From assembly GCF_900291015.1 (NCBI RefSeq), contig NZ_OLKL01000003.1:161001-225000 (forward strand): a DNA stretch of 64,000 nt, read 5' to 3'. Each line of letters begins with the position of its first letter. Position 1 is the stretch's first letter. The position numbers and the translations under genes are program-made. Origin of the DNA: Pseudomonas persica. GTDB lineage: Bacteria > Pseudomonadota > Gammaproteobacteria > Pseudomonadales > Pseudomonadaceae. This document shows, in pieces, positions 44,956 through 54,153 of this stretch. The notes under the pieces are model-generated. The model saw only the letters and a list, made by a program, of their open reading frames with translations, ran no database searches and was not told where the DNA came from.

Positions 44956-46356
44956 CTAGCGTGTAGCGCCACTCGGTTTTTCCGGACCATGCCGCCGCCA
45001 GCGCAACAGCCCCGCTGCCAGGATCAGCCCCAACAGCAAGGCAACCAGCCCGTAGAGTTCATCATAGCCAAGCAACGGCTTCTCGATACGCACATAGCCA
45101 TCTTCCTTGAGCAGTTCCTTCAGCGCCTCGTTGGCCTGCGCCAGGCTGACCTGGCGCAGCTTGCGCACCGGGTTGGCAAAGCGCCCGTCGCTATAGTCGT
45201 TCAGTGCGCCCCAGTAGTAGTCGGCCAAGGCACTGTTGCCCTGGGTGCTCCAGCTTTCCTTGGCGACGCTGGCGTACTTGATGCGCTCGAAGGTGTCCGG
45301 GTCGAGGCCTTCCTTGCGCAGGTGGTCGAACATCGCCTGCATCACCTCGACCGCCTGGTCGATGTCCTCGCGCTCCAGGTCGGCGTTGAGGCTGAGCAGG
45401 CCTGTGTCGCCAAAGCTCTCGCGTTTTGCCGAGGGGCCGTAGGACAACCCGTTGCGCAGGCGCAGCTGGTCGTACAGCGCCCAGTCCAGATAGTGCGACA
45501 GCAGGTCGAGGGTGGCCTGGTGATCGTTGTCCAGCACCGGTTCGACGAACAGCCAGTGCAGCTTGACGCTGTCACCCAGCCAGCCGCGGGTCAGGTTGCG
45601 GCGCTGCTCAGCTTGCTGGCCGATGCTTTCCAGGGTACGGCGTTCCTCCGGCTCGGTGGCGGGCAGTTCGCCAAAAGTGCGCTCCAGGTAGGCCGGCAGC
45701 AGGCGGTCGAGGCCGCCGACCACGATCAGGGTCATGTTGTTGGCCGCGTACCAGCGGTCACGCAAGGTGTTCACCTGCTCCAGAGTCATGTCGTCGAGGT
45801 TGGAGCGCTCCGGACACTTCAGGCCCAGTTCGGTGGCCAGTTGGTCGCTGGCGGGATGGCCGATGTCCTGACGGTCGAGCCAGCGCTGCAGGTGGCCATA
45901 GTGGCCGCCATCCTCGCGCTCGATGATGCGCTTGGCGGTGGCCAGGGCCTTGGCATCGATGCGGGTGTCGTGGATCACCGCCAGCAGCAGGTCGAGGATT
46001 TTGCGTTGGTTGCGCGCCGGGGCTTCGATGACGAAGGTGGTGTCGGCGCTGCTGGTGTAGGCGTTCCATTCACCGCCCAGCGATTGCAGACGCTCTTCCA
46101 GGCCGCCCTCGCCGGTTTCGTCGATGCCGCTGAACAGCAGGTGTTCGAGCAGGTGCGGCAGCTCTTTCTGCTCGCACTTGAAGTCATCCAGGCCGACGCC
46201 GACCACCAGGCGAATCGCCACATGGTCACGTTCATAGCCGTTTTTCAGGATGACCTGCAGGCCATTGGGCAACAGGTAACCTTCGACCCGCGAGCGGTCG
46301 AGGGCGAATGAGGGCAGGCTGCAGATCAGCAGGCAAACGAACATCAGGCAACGCAT
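44956..46356 (-). CDS. M16 family zinc peptidase with C-terminal membrane anchor
   Basis: A 466-residue protein with a signal peptide (cleavage after PSFA, about 18). The inverted zinc motif is HLLEH (68-72), and the distal Glu is expected at 146 or 148 in KRIIERE. Two M16 half-domains follow, then a C-terminal membrane helix (about 434-455) and a basic tail. It is thus a periplasmic protease held by the inner membrane. M16 enzymes often come in pairs with an inactive partner; no partner gene is next to it. Substrate unknown. Confidence 0.9.
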   Translation of the reverse strand: MRCLMFVCLLICSLPSFALDRSRVEGYLLPNGLQVILKNGYERDHVAIRLVVGVGLDDFKCEQKELPHLLEHLLFSGIDETGEGGLEERLQSLGGEWNAYTSSADTTFVIEAPARNQRKILDLLLAVIHDTRIDAKALATAKRIIEREDGGHYGHLQRWLDRQDIGHPASDQLATELGLKCPERSNLDDMTLEQVNTLRDRWYAANNMTLIVVGGLDRLLPAYLERTFGELPATEPEERRTLESIGQQAEQRRNLTRGWLGDSVKLHWLFVEPVLDNDHQATLDLLSHYLDWALYDQLRLRNGLSYGPSAKRESFGDTGLLSLNADLEREDIDQAVEVMQAMFDHLRKEGLDPDTFERIKYASVAKESWSTQGNSALADYYWGALNDYSDGRFANPVRKLRQVSLAQANEALKELLKEDGYVRIEKPLLGYDELYGLVALLLGLILAAGLLRWRRHGPEKPSGATR

Positions 46357-46386
46357 GGGCGAGCTTGGGTCCTCAGGTAGGCGAAA

Positions 46387-48045
46387 TCACGGCAGACGGG
46401 CTTCGTCCGGCACGCTGTCGAGCATCAGCCCGCCCGTGTCCGAGCCGCCCAGTACCACATAGGCACTGCTACAGAACAAAGAGTTCAACCGTTTCATGTC
46501 GGCGATCAGCTCCAAGTGTAGCGAACTGGTCTCGAGACTTTGCACTACCTTGCGCTGCAGACGGCTGACATGGGCGTGGGCAAGGCGCCGTTCCTGGGCG
46601 CGAAAACGGCGTTTTTCCCGCAGCAGCAAGCGGGCGCTTTCCGGGTCGGCACTGAGGAACACCGACAAGCCCAGGCGCAGGTTGGCCAGCAGTTGCTCCT
46701 GCAGGCCGGTCAGCTCCTCCAGGCCCACCTGGGAAAATTCCCGGCGCTGGCTGGTTTTCTGCTGCTGGACCTTGCGCAGCATGCGCTCGATCAGGTCGCA
46801 GGCCAGCTTGAGGTTGATCGCCAGCTCGATGATTTCTGCCCAGCGGCGGTTGTCCTGTTCGCTGAGGTCTTCACGCGACATCTGCGCCAGGTACAGCTTG
46901 ATCGCGCTGTACAAGGCTTCGGCGTCCTCGCCCAAAGCGCGGACCTGCTGCGGCAAGGCGGTTTGGGTACCACGCAGGGCACCGAGCATGGCTTCGAGCA
47001 GGCTGTCGACGATATCGCCCAGGCGCAGGGTTTCTCGGGATGCATTGGCCAGGGCCAGGCTGGGTGTTTCCAGCGCTGAGGTGTCGAGGTGGCGCGGGCG
47101 TATCTGGCCGTTGCCGTTTTCCCGCTCGGGCAGCAGGGCGTTGCACAGCCGGCCCATGGGTTTGACCGTGGGCAGCATGATCAGGCAACGCAGCGTGTTG
47201 TAGAGCAGGTGGAAGCCGATGACCAGCTCCTGCGGGCTGAAGCTCAGCGAGTCCATCCAGCCCACCAGCGGGTGCAGCACGGGGATGATCAGCAGCAGGC
47301 CGATCAGCTTGTACAGCAGGCTGCCCAGGGCCACCCGGCGCCCGGCGGCGTTTTGCATGCTGGTGCTGATGAAGGCCAGCAGCCCGCTGCCGATGTTGGC
47401 GCCGACCACCAGGCCGATGGCCACCGGCAGGCTGATCACTTCGGCACCGGCCAGCGTCGCGGTGAGCAGCACCGCGGCCAGGCTGGAATAGGAAATCATC
47501 GCGAACAGTGCGCCGACCAAGGCGTCAAGCATGATGTCGCCGGTTAGCGAGGCAAACAGCACCTTGACACCCTGGGCGTGGGTAATTGGCGTAGCTGCCT
47601 GCACGATCAGCTCCAATGCCAGGATGATCAGGCCAAGCCCGATGCCTACCCTGCCCAGCTGGCCGGCCCGCGTCTGCTTGCGCGAGAGGAAGAAGATCAC
47701 ACCCAGGAAGATCAGCAGCGGCGACAGCCAGGACAGGTCCAGGGTCAGCACCCGGGCCATCAGCGCGGTACCCACGTCTGCGCCGAGCATGATCGCCAGG
47801 GCCGGGGTCATGGCCATCAGGCCCTGGCCGACGAACGAGGTGACCAGCATGGCGGTGGCGTTACTGCTTTGCACCATGGCCGTGACCAGAATGCCGGCGA
47901 CGAACGCCAGCGGGCGTTTGCTCATGTTCTGGCTGATGATGCGCCGCAGGCTCGAACCGAATACCCGGAGGATGCCGGTACGCACGATGTGGGTGCCCCA
48001 GACCAGAAGCGTAACGGCCGAGAGCAGGTTGAGCAGGGTCAGCAT
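46387..48045 (-). CDS. Na+/phosphate cotransporter family protein with PhoU-like domain
   Basis: A 552-residue protein. The N-terminal half has two homologous Na/Pi cotransporter repeats with the QSSNATAMLVTSFV motif (first repeat) and NIGSGLLAFISTSMQNAAGR (second). The C-terminal third (about 350-540) is helical and PhoU-like. This is the NptA/YjbB type, which can export or take up phosphate. I chose ATG 48045, giving a membrane helix at the start; longer in-frame starts give a basic extension without family match. It stands 30 bases upstream of the M16 gene on the same strand. Confidence 0.88.
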   Translation of the reverse strand: MLTLLNLLSAVTLLVWGTHIVRTGILRVFGSSLRRIISQNMSKRPLAFVAGILVTAMVQSSNATAMLVTSFVGQGLMAMTPALAIMLGADVGTALMARVLTLDLSWLSPLLIFLGVIFFLSRKQTRAGQLGRVGIGLGLIILALELIVQAATPITHAQGVKVLFASLTGDIMLDALVGALFAMISYSSLAAVLLTATLAGAEVISLPVAIGLVVGANIGSGLLAFISTSMQNAAGRRVALGSLLYKLIGLLLIIPVLHPLVGWMDSLSFSPQELVIGFHLLYNTLRCLIMLPTVKPMGRLCNALLPERENGNGQIRPRHLDTSALETPSLALANASRETLRLGDIVDSLLEAMLGALRGTQTALPQQVRALGEDAEALYSAIKLYLAQMSREDLSEQDNRRWAEIIELAINLKLACDLIERMLRKVQQQKTSQRREFSQVGLEELTGLQEQLLANLRLGLSVFLSADPESARLLLREKRRFRAQERRLAHAHVSRLQRKVVQSLETSSLHLELIADMKRLNSLFCSSAYVVLGGSDTGGLMLDSVPDEARLP

Positions 48046-48204
48046 GGCGACGGCCCCCTGTTGCATTGGCCCAGCGGGCCAAGAGACGAAGCGTGAGCGT
48101 TTGAGGAATTTTCGGTGCTCACTCAAAGCTTTAGTTGTTTTGCGTAGCTGTCGCCAGCTTCGCATGGCTGCCATTTATTTGAAACACATTGGGAATGAAT
48201 GATT

Positions 48205-48295
48205 GCCTGTGCCGGCCTCTTCGCGGGTGAACCCGCTCCCACAGGAGCCACGTAGCCTGTAGGAGCGGGTTCACCCGCGAAGAGGCCGGCACAGG
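48205..48295. repeat. Long near-perfect REP palindrome
   Basis: CCTGTGCCGGCCTCTTCGCG with the GCGGG core (48206-48245) is mirrored by 48256-48295 almost base for base, so the arms could pair over about 40 bases. Lies between the convergent or tandem ends of the Na/Pi gene promoter and the TerC terminator. Confidence 0.92.
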
Positions 48296-48321
48296 AGAGC
48301 CCTGTTTCTGGAGGCCAGGAA

Positions 48322-48350
48322 TGAAAAAGGGCCCAGCGAAGGGCCCTTTC
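48322..48350 (-). terminator. Rho-independent terminator of the TerC gene
   Basis: On the minus strand AAAGGGCCC-TTCGCT-GGGCCCTTT is followed by a run of T (the plus-strand A run at 48324-48328), 19 bases after the TerC stop. Confidence 0.9.
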
Positions 48351-48368
48351 TGTCCTGCACTCCTGATC

Positions 48369-49139
48369 TTATTGACCCGGAATGTCCTTGCGCAGTTTCA
48401 CCGGCTCATGCTCTTTGCCGCTCTTGCGGGCCAAGGCAGTGCGCATGCGAATGTTGATGGCTTCCACCGCCAGCGAGAAGGCCATGGCGAAGTAGACGTA
48501 GCCCTTCGGCACATGCACCTCGAAAGCTTCGGCGATCAGCACGGTACCGACCACGATCAGGAACGACAAAGCGAGCATCTTCAGCGACGGGTGCTTGTCG
48601 ATGAAGTCGCTGATGGTGCCGGCGCACAGCATCATCACCAGCACGGCGACGACGATGGCGGCGATCATCACCGGTACGTGGGACACCATGCCCACCGCGG
48701 TGATCACCGAGTCCAGCGAGAACACGATGTCGATGATGGCGATCTGGATGATGGTGTAGAAGAACTTGCCACCCGCGCCTTTCGGCTCTTCCGGGTTCTC
48801 GTCCTCGCCTTCCAGGCCGTGGTAGATCTCTTGCGAGCTTTTCCACAGCAGGAACAGGCCACCAAAGAACAGGATCAGGTCACGCCCGGAGATACCCTGG
48901 CCAAGGACCACGAACAGGTCGTCGGTAAGGCGCATGACCCAGGTGATCGACAGCAGCAGCATGATACGGGTGACCATGGCCAGCGCCAGGCCGAAGATCC
49001 GGGTGCGCGGCTGCATGTGCTTGGGCATGCGGCTGACCAGAATCGAGATCATGATGATGTTGTCGATCCCGAGGACGATCTCAAGTGCAGTAAGGGTAAA
49101 AAAGGCAACCCAGATTTCCGGGCTGGTCAGCCATTCCAT
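48369..49139 (-). CDS. TerC family integral membrane protein
   Basis: A 256-residue protein with seven to eight helices and the TerC signatures EIVLGIDNIIMISIL (about 20-34) and DIVFSLDSVITAVGM, each with the conserved Asp in the membrane. TerC proteins of the YgdQ/YoaE type are thought to export Mn2+ or other metals during protein export; tellurite resistance is not implied. No manganese riboswitch is seen, because the spacer to the upstream citrate carrier gene is only 72 bases. Good own terminator. Confidence 0.9.
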   Translation of the reverse strand: MEWLTSPEIWVAFFTLTALEIVLGIDNIIMISILVSRMPKHMQPRTRIFGLALAMVTRIMLLLSITWVMRLTDDLFVVLGQGISGRDLILFFGGLFLLWKSSQEIYHGLEGEDENPEEPKGAGGKFFYTIIQIAIIDIVFSLDSVITAVGMVSHVPVMIAAIVVAVLVMMLCAGTISDFIDKHPSLKMLALSFLIVVGTVLIAEAFEVHVPKGYVYFAMAFSLAVEAINIRMRTALARKSGKEHEPVKLRKDIPGQ

Positions 49140-49162
49140 GTGTTTTCCTTCGAACGGTAAAG

Positions 49163-49191
49163 GCGACGCGCCCGGATCTGGGGCGCGTCGC
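49163..49191 (-). terminator. Hairpin terminator after the CitMHS gene
   Basis: GCGACGCGCCC (49163-49173) and GGGCGCGTCGC (49181-49191) form a perfect 11-base stem, followed on the minus strand by CTTT. It lies between the CitMHS stop and the TerC start. Confidence 0.75.
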
Positions 49192-49211
49192 GTTAGGGTA
49201 ATACGCGTTTA

Positions 49212-50519
49212 TTAAAGACTACTGAACAGCGGGAAAATGCCCATCAGCAGCGCGGCGAGCATTATGCACAGGCACACCAGCACTGCCCACTTCAAGGTGA
49301 AGCGCTGATGATCGCCGAACTCGATGCCGGCCAGGGCCACCAGCAGGTAGGTGGAGGGTACCAAGGGGCTGAGCAGGTGTACCGGTTGCCCGACGATCGA
49401 TGCACGGGCCATTTCCACCGGGCTGATGCCGTAGTGGCTGGCGGCTTCGGCCAGCACCGGCAGCACACCGTAGTAGAACGCGTCGTTGGACATGAAGAAG
49501 GTGAACGGCATGCTCACGATCGCGGTGATCACCGCCAGGTACGGCCCCAGCGCCTCGGGGATGACCGCCAGCAGGCTCTTGGACATGGCGTCGACCATAC
49601 CGGTGCCCGACAGGATGCCAGTGAAGATGCCGGCGGCGAAGATCAGCCCGGTGACCGCCAGCACGCTGCCGGCGTGGGCGGCGATGCGGTCTTTCTGCTG
49701 TTGCAGGCACGGGTAGTTGACGATCATGGCGATGCTGAAGGCGATCATGAACAGCACCGGCAGCGGCAGCACACCGGCAATCAGTGCGACCATCAGGGCG
49801 GCGGTCAGGGCGCCATTGAAGTACAGCAGTTTTGGCCGGCGCGCGTCCGGGTATTGCGAAACGGTAATTTCGCTGTGGTCGATGTCGTCGGTGGGCAGGT
49901 GCAGTTCGCCCAGGCGGGCACGTTCGCGCTTGCCGTACAGGTAGGCGATGGCCAGGATCGCCAGCACGCCGAACAGCATGGCCGGGATCATCGGTACGAA
50001 GATGTCCGACGGGTCCACGTGCAGGGCGCTGGCGGCGCGGGCGGTCGGGCCTCCCCAGGGGGTCATGTTCATCACCCCGCCGGCGAGGATGATCAGGCCG
50101 GCCATGATCCGCGGGCTCATGCCCAGGCGGCTGTACATCGGCAGCATGGCGGCGCAGCAGATCATGTAGGTGGTGGCGCCGTCACCGTCGAGCGAGACCA
50201 CCAGGGCCAGTACTGCGGTGCCGACCGAGACTTTCAGCGGGTCGCCCTTGACCAGCTTGAGGATCTTGCGCACGGCCGGGTCGAACAGGCCGGAGTCGAT
50301 CATCAGGGCGAAATAGAGGATGGCGAACATCAGCATCACGCCGGTAGGCGCGAGTTTGCTGATGCCCTCGAGCATCATCGGGCCGATCTTGGCGGAAAAG
50401 CCGCCGAACAGGGCGAACAGGATCGGTATCAGGATCAGTGCGATCAAGGCCGACAGGCGCTTGGTCATGATCAGGTACATGAAGGTGATGACCATGGCAA
50501 AGCCGAGGAAGGTCAGCAT
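49212..50519 (-). CDS. CitMHS family citrate/divalent metal:H+ symporter
   Basis: A 435-residue carrier with about twelve membrane helices of the citrate-Mg2+/Ca2+:H+ symporter family. Conserved segments are VVSLDGDGATTYMICCAAML, MNMTPWGGPTARAASAL and SNDAFYYGVLPVLAE. These carriers import citrate complexed with a divalent metal. There is no adjacent two-component regulator. Uptake substrate is a family inference. Confidence 0.9.
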   Translation of the reverse strand: MLTFLGFAMVITFMYLIMTKRLSALIALILIPILFALFGGFSAKIGPMMLEGISKLAPTGVMLMFAILYFALMIDSGLFDPAVRKILKLVKGDPLKVSVGTAVLALVVSLDGDGATTYMICCAAMLPMYSRLGMSPRIMAGLIILAGGVMNMTPWGGPTARAASALHVDPSDIFVPMIPAMLFGVLAILAIAYLYGKRERARLGELHLPTDDIDHSEITVSQYPDARRPKLLYFNGALTAALMVALIAGVLPLPVLFMIAFSIAMIVNYPCLQQQKDRIAAHAGSVLAVTGLIFAAGIFTGILSGTGMVDAMSKSLLAVIPEALGPYLAVITAIVSMPFTFFMSNDAFYYGVLPVLAEAASHYGISPVEMARASIVGQPVHLLSPLVPSTYLLVALAGIEFGDHQRFTLKWAVLVCLCIMLAALLMGIFPLFSSL

Positions 50520-50786
50520 GGCAATACTCCAGGCGTGGCGCGGCGAAAGGAAAGTCGATTCGGGCGGATCAGCGCGTTTGGCGCTGTGCGGGGAGCATGC
50601 GAAGGGGGGCTACGAAAAGTCGGGCGCAGGCATACATCAGAATCACCATTGTTGTTGTTGATTGGGCCGGGCGCGGAGGTTACCGGGTGCCCTGGCTGAC
50701 CGGTCTTGTGCCGGTAGTGGGGGCTATCCTATGAGGGCAAGCTTTCAGCCAGCTTTCGCCGAAGCAAAGGCGACGAGAGGTAGGTT

Positions 50787-51188
50787 ATGCAGGATGTGAC
50801 CGAGGGTGGCTGCCATTGTGGCGCCTTGCGCTATCGGCTGGAGGGCGACCTGACGGACATTGCCCACTGCCATTGTTCGATCTGCCGGCGGGTCAGCGGC
50901 GGGCTGGTGGTGACCTGGCTCACCCTGCCCCGCTCGGGGTTTCGGTGGCTGGCGGGCGAGCCGAACTGCTATATGGCGCCGGCCAGTTGCAGCCGGTACT
51001 TCTGTGGGCATTGCGGGGCGCATGTGGCACTGGTGACCACGCATAGCCCGGACACGGTGGATGTGACGGTGGCGACGCTGGACCACCCGGAGCGGGTCAG
51101 GGCCAGCCGGCATATCTGGGTGGGTAGCCGGTTGCCCTGGCTGCATCTGGATGAGGATTTGCCTTCGGAGACGGAGGAGAAGCTGTAG
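50787..51188 (+). CDS. GFA (glutathione-dependent formaldehyde-activating) family protein
   Basis: A 133-residue protein with the zinc-binding pattern of the GFA fold: GGCHCGALRY (Cys9, Cys11), CHCSICRR (28-33 region) and YFCGHCGAHVAL. The name comes from one member; most have no proven formaldehyde activity. Cytosolic, no signal peptide. GAGAGGTAGG precedes the ATG. It is transcribed toward a REP-rich spacer and away from the CitMHS gene. Confidence 0.9.
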   Translation: MQDVTEGGCHCGALRYRLEGDLTDIAHCHCSICRRVSGGLVVTWLTLPRSGFRWLAGEPNCYMAPASCSRYFCGHCGAHVALVTTHSPDTVDVTVATLDHPERVRASRHIWVGSRLPWLHLDEDLPSETEEKL

Positions 51189-51506
51189 GCCTTGTGCTGC
51201 CTGTGCCGGCCTCTTCGCGGGCAAGCCCGCGCCTACAGGGCCCCACAAACCTCAAGATCGGCGCTATTCCTGTGGGAGATGGCCCAGCCCTTTGGGCTGC
51301 GCTGTCGCATAGAGAACTGAATTCGCAAGCGGTCCGAGCATCCTGTGGGAGCGGCTTTAGCCGCGAAGAATCCAACGCGGTGCATGGCACCGGCTGCGCC
51401 GGTGTTCGCGGCTAAAGCCGCTCCCACAGGGGGCCTGCTAATTCAACGAGTTATGTGCAGTTCTATGAGAGCGGGCTTGCCCGCGAAGAGGCCGGTACAG
51501 CAAGCA
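51189..51506. repeat. REP-rich intergenic mosaic
   Basis: No gene. It contains a REP (CTTCGCGGGCAAGCCCGC, about 51215-51232), a CCCAGCCCTTTGGGCTGCGC hairpin block (51282-51301), an inverted REP pair of variant core GGCTTTAGCC (51342-51367 and 51405-51430), an AT-richer block (51432-51469) and a further REP (51469-51495). The hairpin and AT-richer blocks also occur at 31105-31184, so the whole is a composite repeat. Confidence 0.85.
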
Positions 51507-53462
51507 TCACAATTGCAGGCCACCCGCAGCCTTGTGCAGCGCCCGCAGATGCTCACCCACCTGCTTCACATTAGCCTCCACCGCGGCAATTTCCCTGGCC
51601 CTCGATGGCTCCAGCAGCGCCCTCACCTCTTTGTCCAGGCTCGTGCTCAAGCGCAGCAACTGCGCCTGCCGCTCGCTGCTGACCTGCTCCAGGTGCTTGC
51701 GCTCCTGCGGCTGCGGTAGCCCGTAGCCCTTGCTATCGAGCAACTCTGCCGGGCGGCTGAGGAAGCCGCTGTTGGCAAGCATCTGCCTGAGGGTCGCATC
51801 GGCCTTGCTGACGCTGCCATCGTTCAGCGTGGCAGCATTCAGGTAGCGCTGCTTGACCTCGTCCTGGGCCAGCAGCAGTTGCCGGCGCAGGCTGGCCTGT
51901 TCAAGCAGCAGCAAGGCGGCGCTGGTGCGCAGGTCGGCCTGGGCGAACCAGCCCCGCCGTTGCTCGGCGTCCAGAGCCAGCCAGTCTTCGACCTTGGCCT
52001 GCTTGATTGGCAACTGCTTCTTCAATACCTCGAACATGGCCTGGTAACGGTCGCGGTAGGAGTCGAAGCGATAACCCAGGCGCAGCGCTTCGCGGGGGTC
52101 GTCAAGCACGCTGGTGTCGGCCAGCCCCCTGCCCTTGAGAACGGCCAGCAGGCCATTGGGCATGATGCTGTCGAGGTCGTTCAGGCGTGGGTTGGCGGTG
52201 CCGCTGCGCAGCAGCTTCAACGACTCTACCGCGCAGTTGTTGGACAGGAACCAGTAGTTGCCGTCGTAGCTCCAGTGCATTTCGGCAGCCTGGCGCACCA
52301 GGTTCTCGATCTCGTCGCGGCTGAGCCGCAGGGGCACCGAGGCCAGGCTGCGCAGTTCGGTCTTGGTGTATTCGTCGATCACCTGGCCCAGCGGCAGCAC
52401 GAACAGCCGCGAGGGGTAGGCGCCGACCAGCCCGTCCCAGCTGGAAAGCTGCACATCGTTGACGAAGGCGCGGTACGACAGCACCAGGCTCTGGTCGAGG
52501 TCCAGGCGGCAGTCCGGCCCGCGTGGGCGGCCCGGCTTGCAGATTACCAGGCGCAGCATGCTGTGGCCCCAGCGGCTGACCAGGTTCTGGTTGGCTTCGG
52601 CCAGCAGGTAGTCCACCTCATAGACCCGCTCGGGGTCGATTTCGCCCAGCGGCTGGCGGGCGAAGTCGCTGCCGGCATTGATGAACGGCAGGCCCTTGGC
52701 GCAGCCGTCCTGTTGCGGTGCCCAGCCGAAGTGCTCGCGCAGGTACTGGTTCAGCGCCGGGCGGCGGCAACCGTAGCTCGGGTCGAGGAGGAAATACTCC
52801 ATGTTGACCGCAATGTACTCCTTGGGGCTGCTCAGTTCATAGCTGTCGGGGCTGCGCACGAACTGGCCGTTGTGCTGCTCGCGCTCGCCGCGTCGGCCCA
52901 CGTATTGCTGCCAGCCGGCCAGGTCGAGCAGGCGCGGGTCGTCGCTGAGGGTGAAGCGGCGCTCGGCCTGGCCACGGCATGCCTCGGGCAGGCCGACCTT
53001 GCCCAACGTACCTTGCTGGCGCTTGCAGCGGGCGATCAGCGCGTTTTCGGCGCTGGGCCACAGCCGGGCGCGGTCGTAGATATGGGTAAGCTCGTGCAGC
53101 ACGGTGGCCAGCAGCTCTTCACGCACCGTGCCATGCGGGCGGTTGGTGCGCTCGGTGGCGGCACTGCCATCGGTGAGGCTCGGCAGCAGGCGGCGATTGA
53201 GCTCGAGGGTGGACACCAGCGATGCCTGGCCATAGGCGTCGGCCGGCATGTTGTCGCTCCAGCTGACCTGCACGCGGCGGTCCAGCTGTTGCTTGAAGCG
53301 AGGGGGCAGCTTGCCCAGAGCCTCGTCAAGCAGGGCCCGGGTGGCTTGGGCCTGCTGCGGGTCAAGGCCGGATGCCTGCAGCTGGAGCTGCAGGTCGGCC
53401 ATGGCGGGCGTGCCGAGCAGCGTCAGGGCGCAGCCGAGCAGCCAGGCGCGCACGCGGTTCAC
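51507..53462 (-). CDS. DUF4105 exported protein with HExxH motif
   Basis: A 651-residue product with a signal peptide (cleavage TPAMA-DL, about 22). The N-terminal part (about 30-300) has HELTH at 123-127, a zinc-protease-like motif, and the central part (about 290-420) is the DUF4105 domain with SRWGHSMLRLV, SWDGLVGAYPSRLF and NNCAVESL. A helical C-terminus follows. The start is GTG at 53460-53462, overlapping the stop of the preceding DUF2388 gene (GTGA). No function is assigned to the family; hydrolase activity is inferred from the motif only. Confidence 0.88.
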   Translation of the reverse strand: MNRVRAWLLGCALTLLGTPAMADLQLQLQASGLDPQQAQATRALLDEALGKLPPRFKQQLDRRVQVSWSDNMPADAYGQASLVSTLELNRRLLPSLTDGSAATERTNRPHGTVREELLATVLHELTHIYDRARLWPSAENALIARCKRQQGTLGKVGLPEACRGQAERRFTLSDDPRLLDLAGWQQYVGRRGEREQHNGQFVRSPDSYELSSPKEYIAVNMEYFLLDPSYGCRRPALNQYLREHFGWAPQQDGCAKGLPFINAGSDFARQPLGEIDPERVYEVDYLLAEANQNLVSRWGHSMLRLVICKPGRPRGPDCRLDLDQSLVLSYRAFVNDVQLSSWDGLVGAYPSRLFVLPLGQVIDEYTKTELRSLASVPLRLSRDEIENLVRQAAEMHWSYDGNYWFLSNNCAVESLKLLRSGTANPRLNDLDSIMPNGLLAVLKGRGLADTSVLDDPREALRLGYRFDSYRDRYQAMFEVLKKQLPIKQAKVEDWLALDAEQRRGWFAQADLRTSAALLLLEQASLRRQLLLAQDEVKQRYLNAATLNDGSVSKADATLRQMLANSGFLSRPAELLDSKGYGLPQPQERKHLEQVSSERQAQLLRLSTSLDKEVRALLEPSRAREIAAVEANVKQVGEHLRALHKAAGGLQL

Positions 53463-53779
53463 AGCGCGAGGATGGCTTCGGCCAGTACCTGGTCGCTGGC
53501 GTCGCGCGCTTGCGGTACGCGCTCGCGCAGGGTATTGAAGGCCGCTTCGAGCTGGGCGCCGCGGATGTCACCGTTGCTGGCGACAAAGCTGGCGGCGTCG
53601 TCATGGGCTTCGCGCACCACTTTGGAATCGCGGATCGAGGTGGTGGTGTCAGAGGTGAAATCGATCGAACGGCCAAAGGCCCGCACGATGATATTGCTGG
53701 TGGCCACCAGGGTCTGTGCCTGGGCCAGGTCGGCCAGCAGCAGCATGCCGAGGGTAGCGGCAATCAGCGGTTTACGCAT
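53459..53779 (-). CDS. DUF2388 exported small protein, copy next to the DUF4105 gene
   Basis: A 106-residue product with a signal peptide (cleavage LAQA-QT, about 22) and the DUF2388 core with DDAASFVASNGDIRGAQLE (60-78), ending in EAILAL. The function of the family is unknown. Third of three tandem paralogues; its stop overlaps the GTG of the DUF4105 gene, so both are translated together. The ATG at 53777-53779 has GGAGATG upstream. Confidence 0.88.
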   Translation of the reverse strand: MRKPLIAATLGMLLLADLAQAQTLVATSNIIVRAFGRSIDFTSDTTTSIRDSKVVREAHDDAASFVASNGDIRGAQLEAAFNTLRERVPQARDASDQVLAEAILAL

Positions 53780-53815
53780 GGAGCATCTCCGAAAAATACA
53801 GGGAGTCAGGTGTAG

Positions 53816-54109
53816 TCATTGGACGAGAATTGCCTGCGCCAGTTCCAGATCGCCGACGGCCTGCCGTGCACAATTGTGGCGTAATGATTCCAGCGCCGCT
53901 TCCAGCCGCGCACCGCGGATCTGGCCGTCGCTGGCGACGAAGGCTGCGGCATCGTCCTGGGCCTGGCGGACCAGTTTGCGGTCGAACGGTGCGGTGGTGA
54001 CCTGGCTGGTGACATAGCCGGTGATGACCAGGCCTTGCGTGGTGGTATCCATGGCATGGGCGCTGGCCATGCCAACAACGGAGAACAGCAACGGCAACAG
54101 ATAACGCAT
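53816..54109 (-). CDS. DUF2388 exported small protein, middle copy
   Basis: A 97-residue product with a signal peptide (cleavage SAHA-MD, about 18) and the family core DDAAAFVASDGQIRGARLE, ending in QAILVQ. It is the most divergent of the three copies, with a Cys in LRHNCARQ. The ATG at 54107-54109 was chosen because it gives the proper signal peptide; an ATG 11 codons upstream lacks a site. The ribosome site is weak, so translation may depend on the upstream gene. Confidence 0.85.
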   Translation of the reverse strand: MRYLLPLLFSVVGMASAHAMDTTTQGLVITGYVTSQVTTAPFDRKLVRQAQDDAAAFVASDGQIRGARLEAALESLRHNCARQAVGDLELAQAILVQ

Positions 54110-54153
54110 GGGCTCTACGACAGCTGGAAACGTGGGGGGCAAAGGTGGGTACG

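Noticed and set aside
49140..49211. Manganese riboswitch upstream of the TerC gene
   Set aside because: The spacer is only 72 bases and is filled by the perfect terminator hairpin of the CitMHS gene.
48205..51495. Regularly similar palindromes as a CRISPR array
   Set aside because: The units are REP elements at irregular distances with genes between them and no unique spacers of constant length.
51879..54017. 712-codon open frame antisense to the DUF4105 and DUF2388 genes
   Set aside because: Composition is low-complexity Ala/Gln/Val, it crosses gene boundaries on the other strand, and it has no ribosome site.
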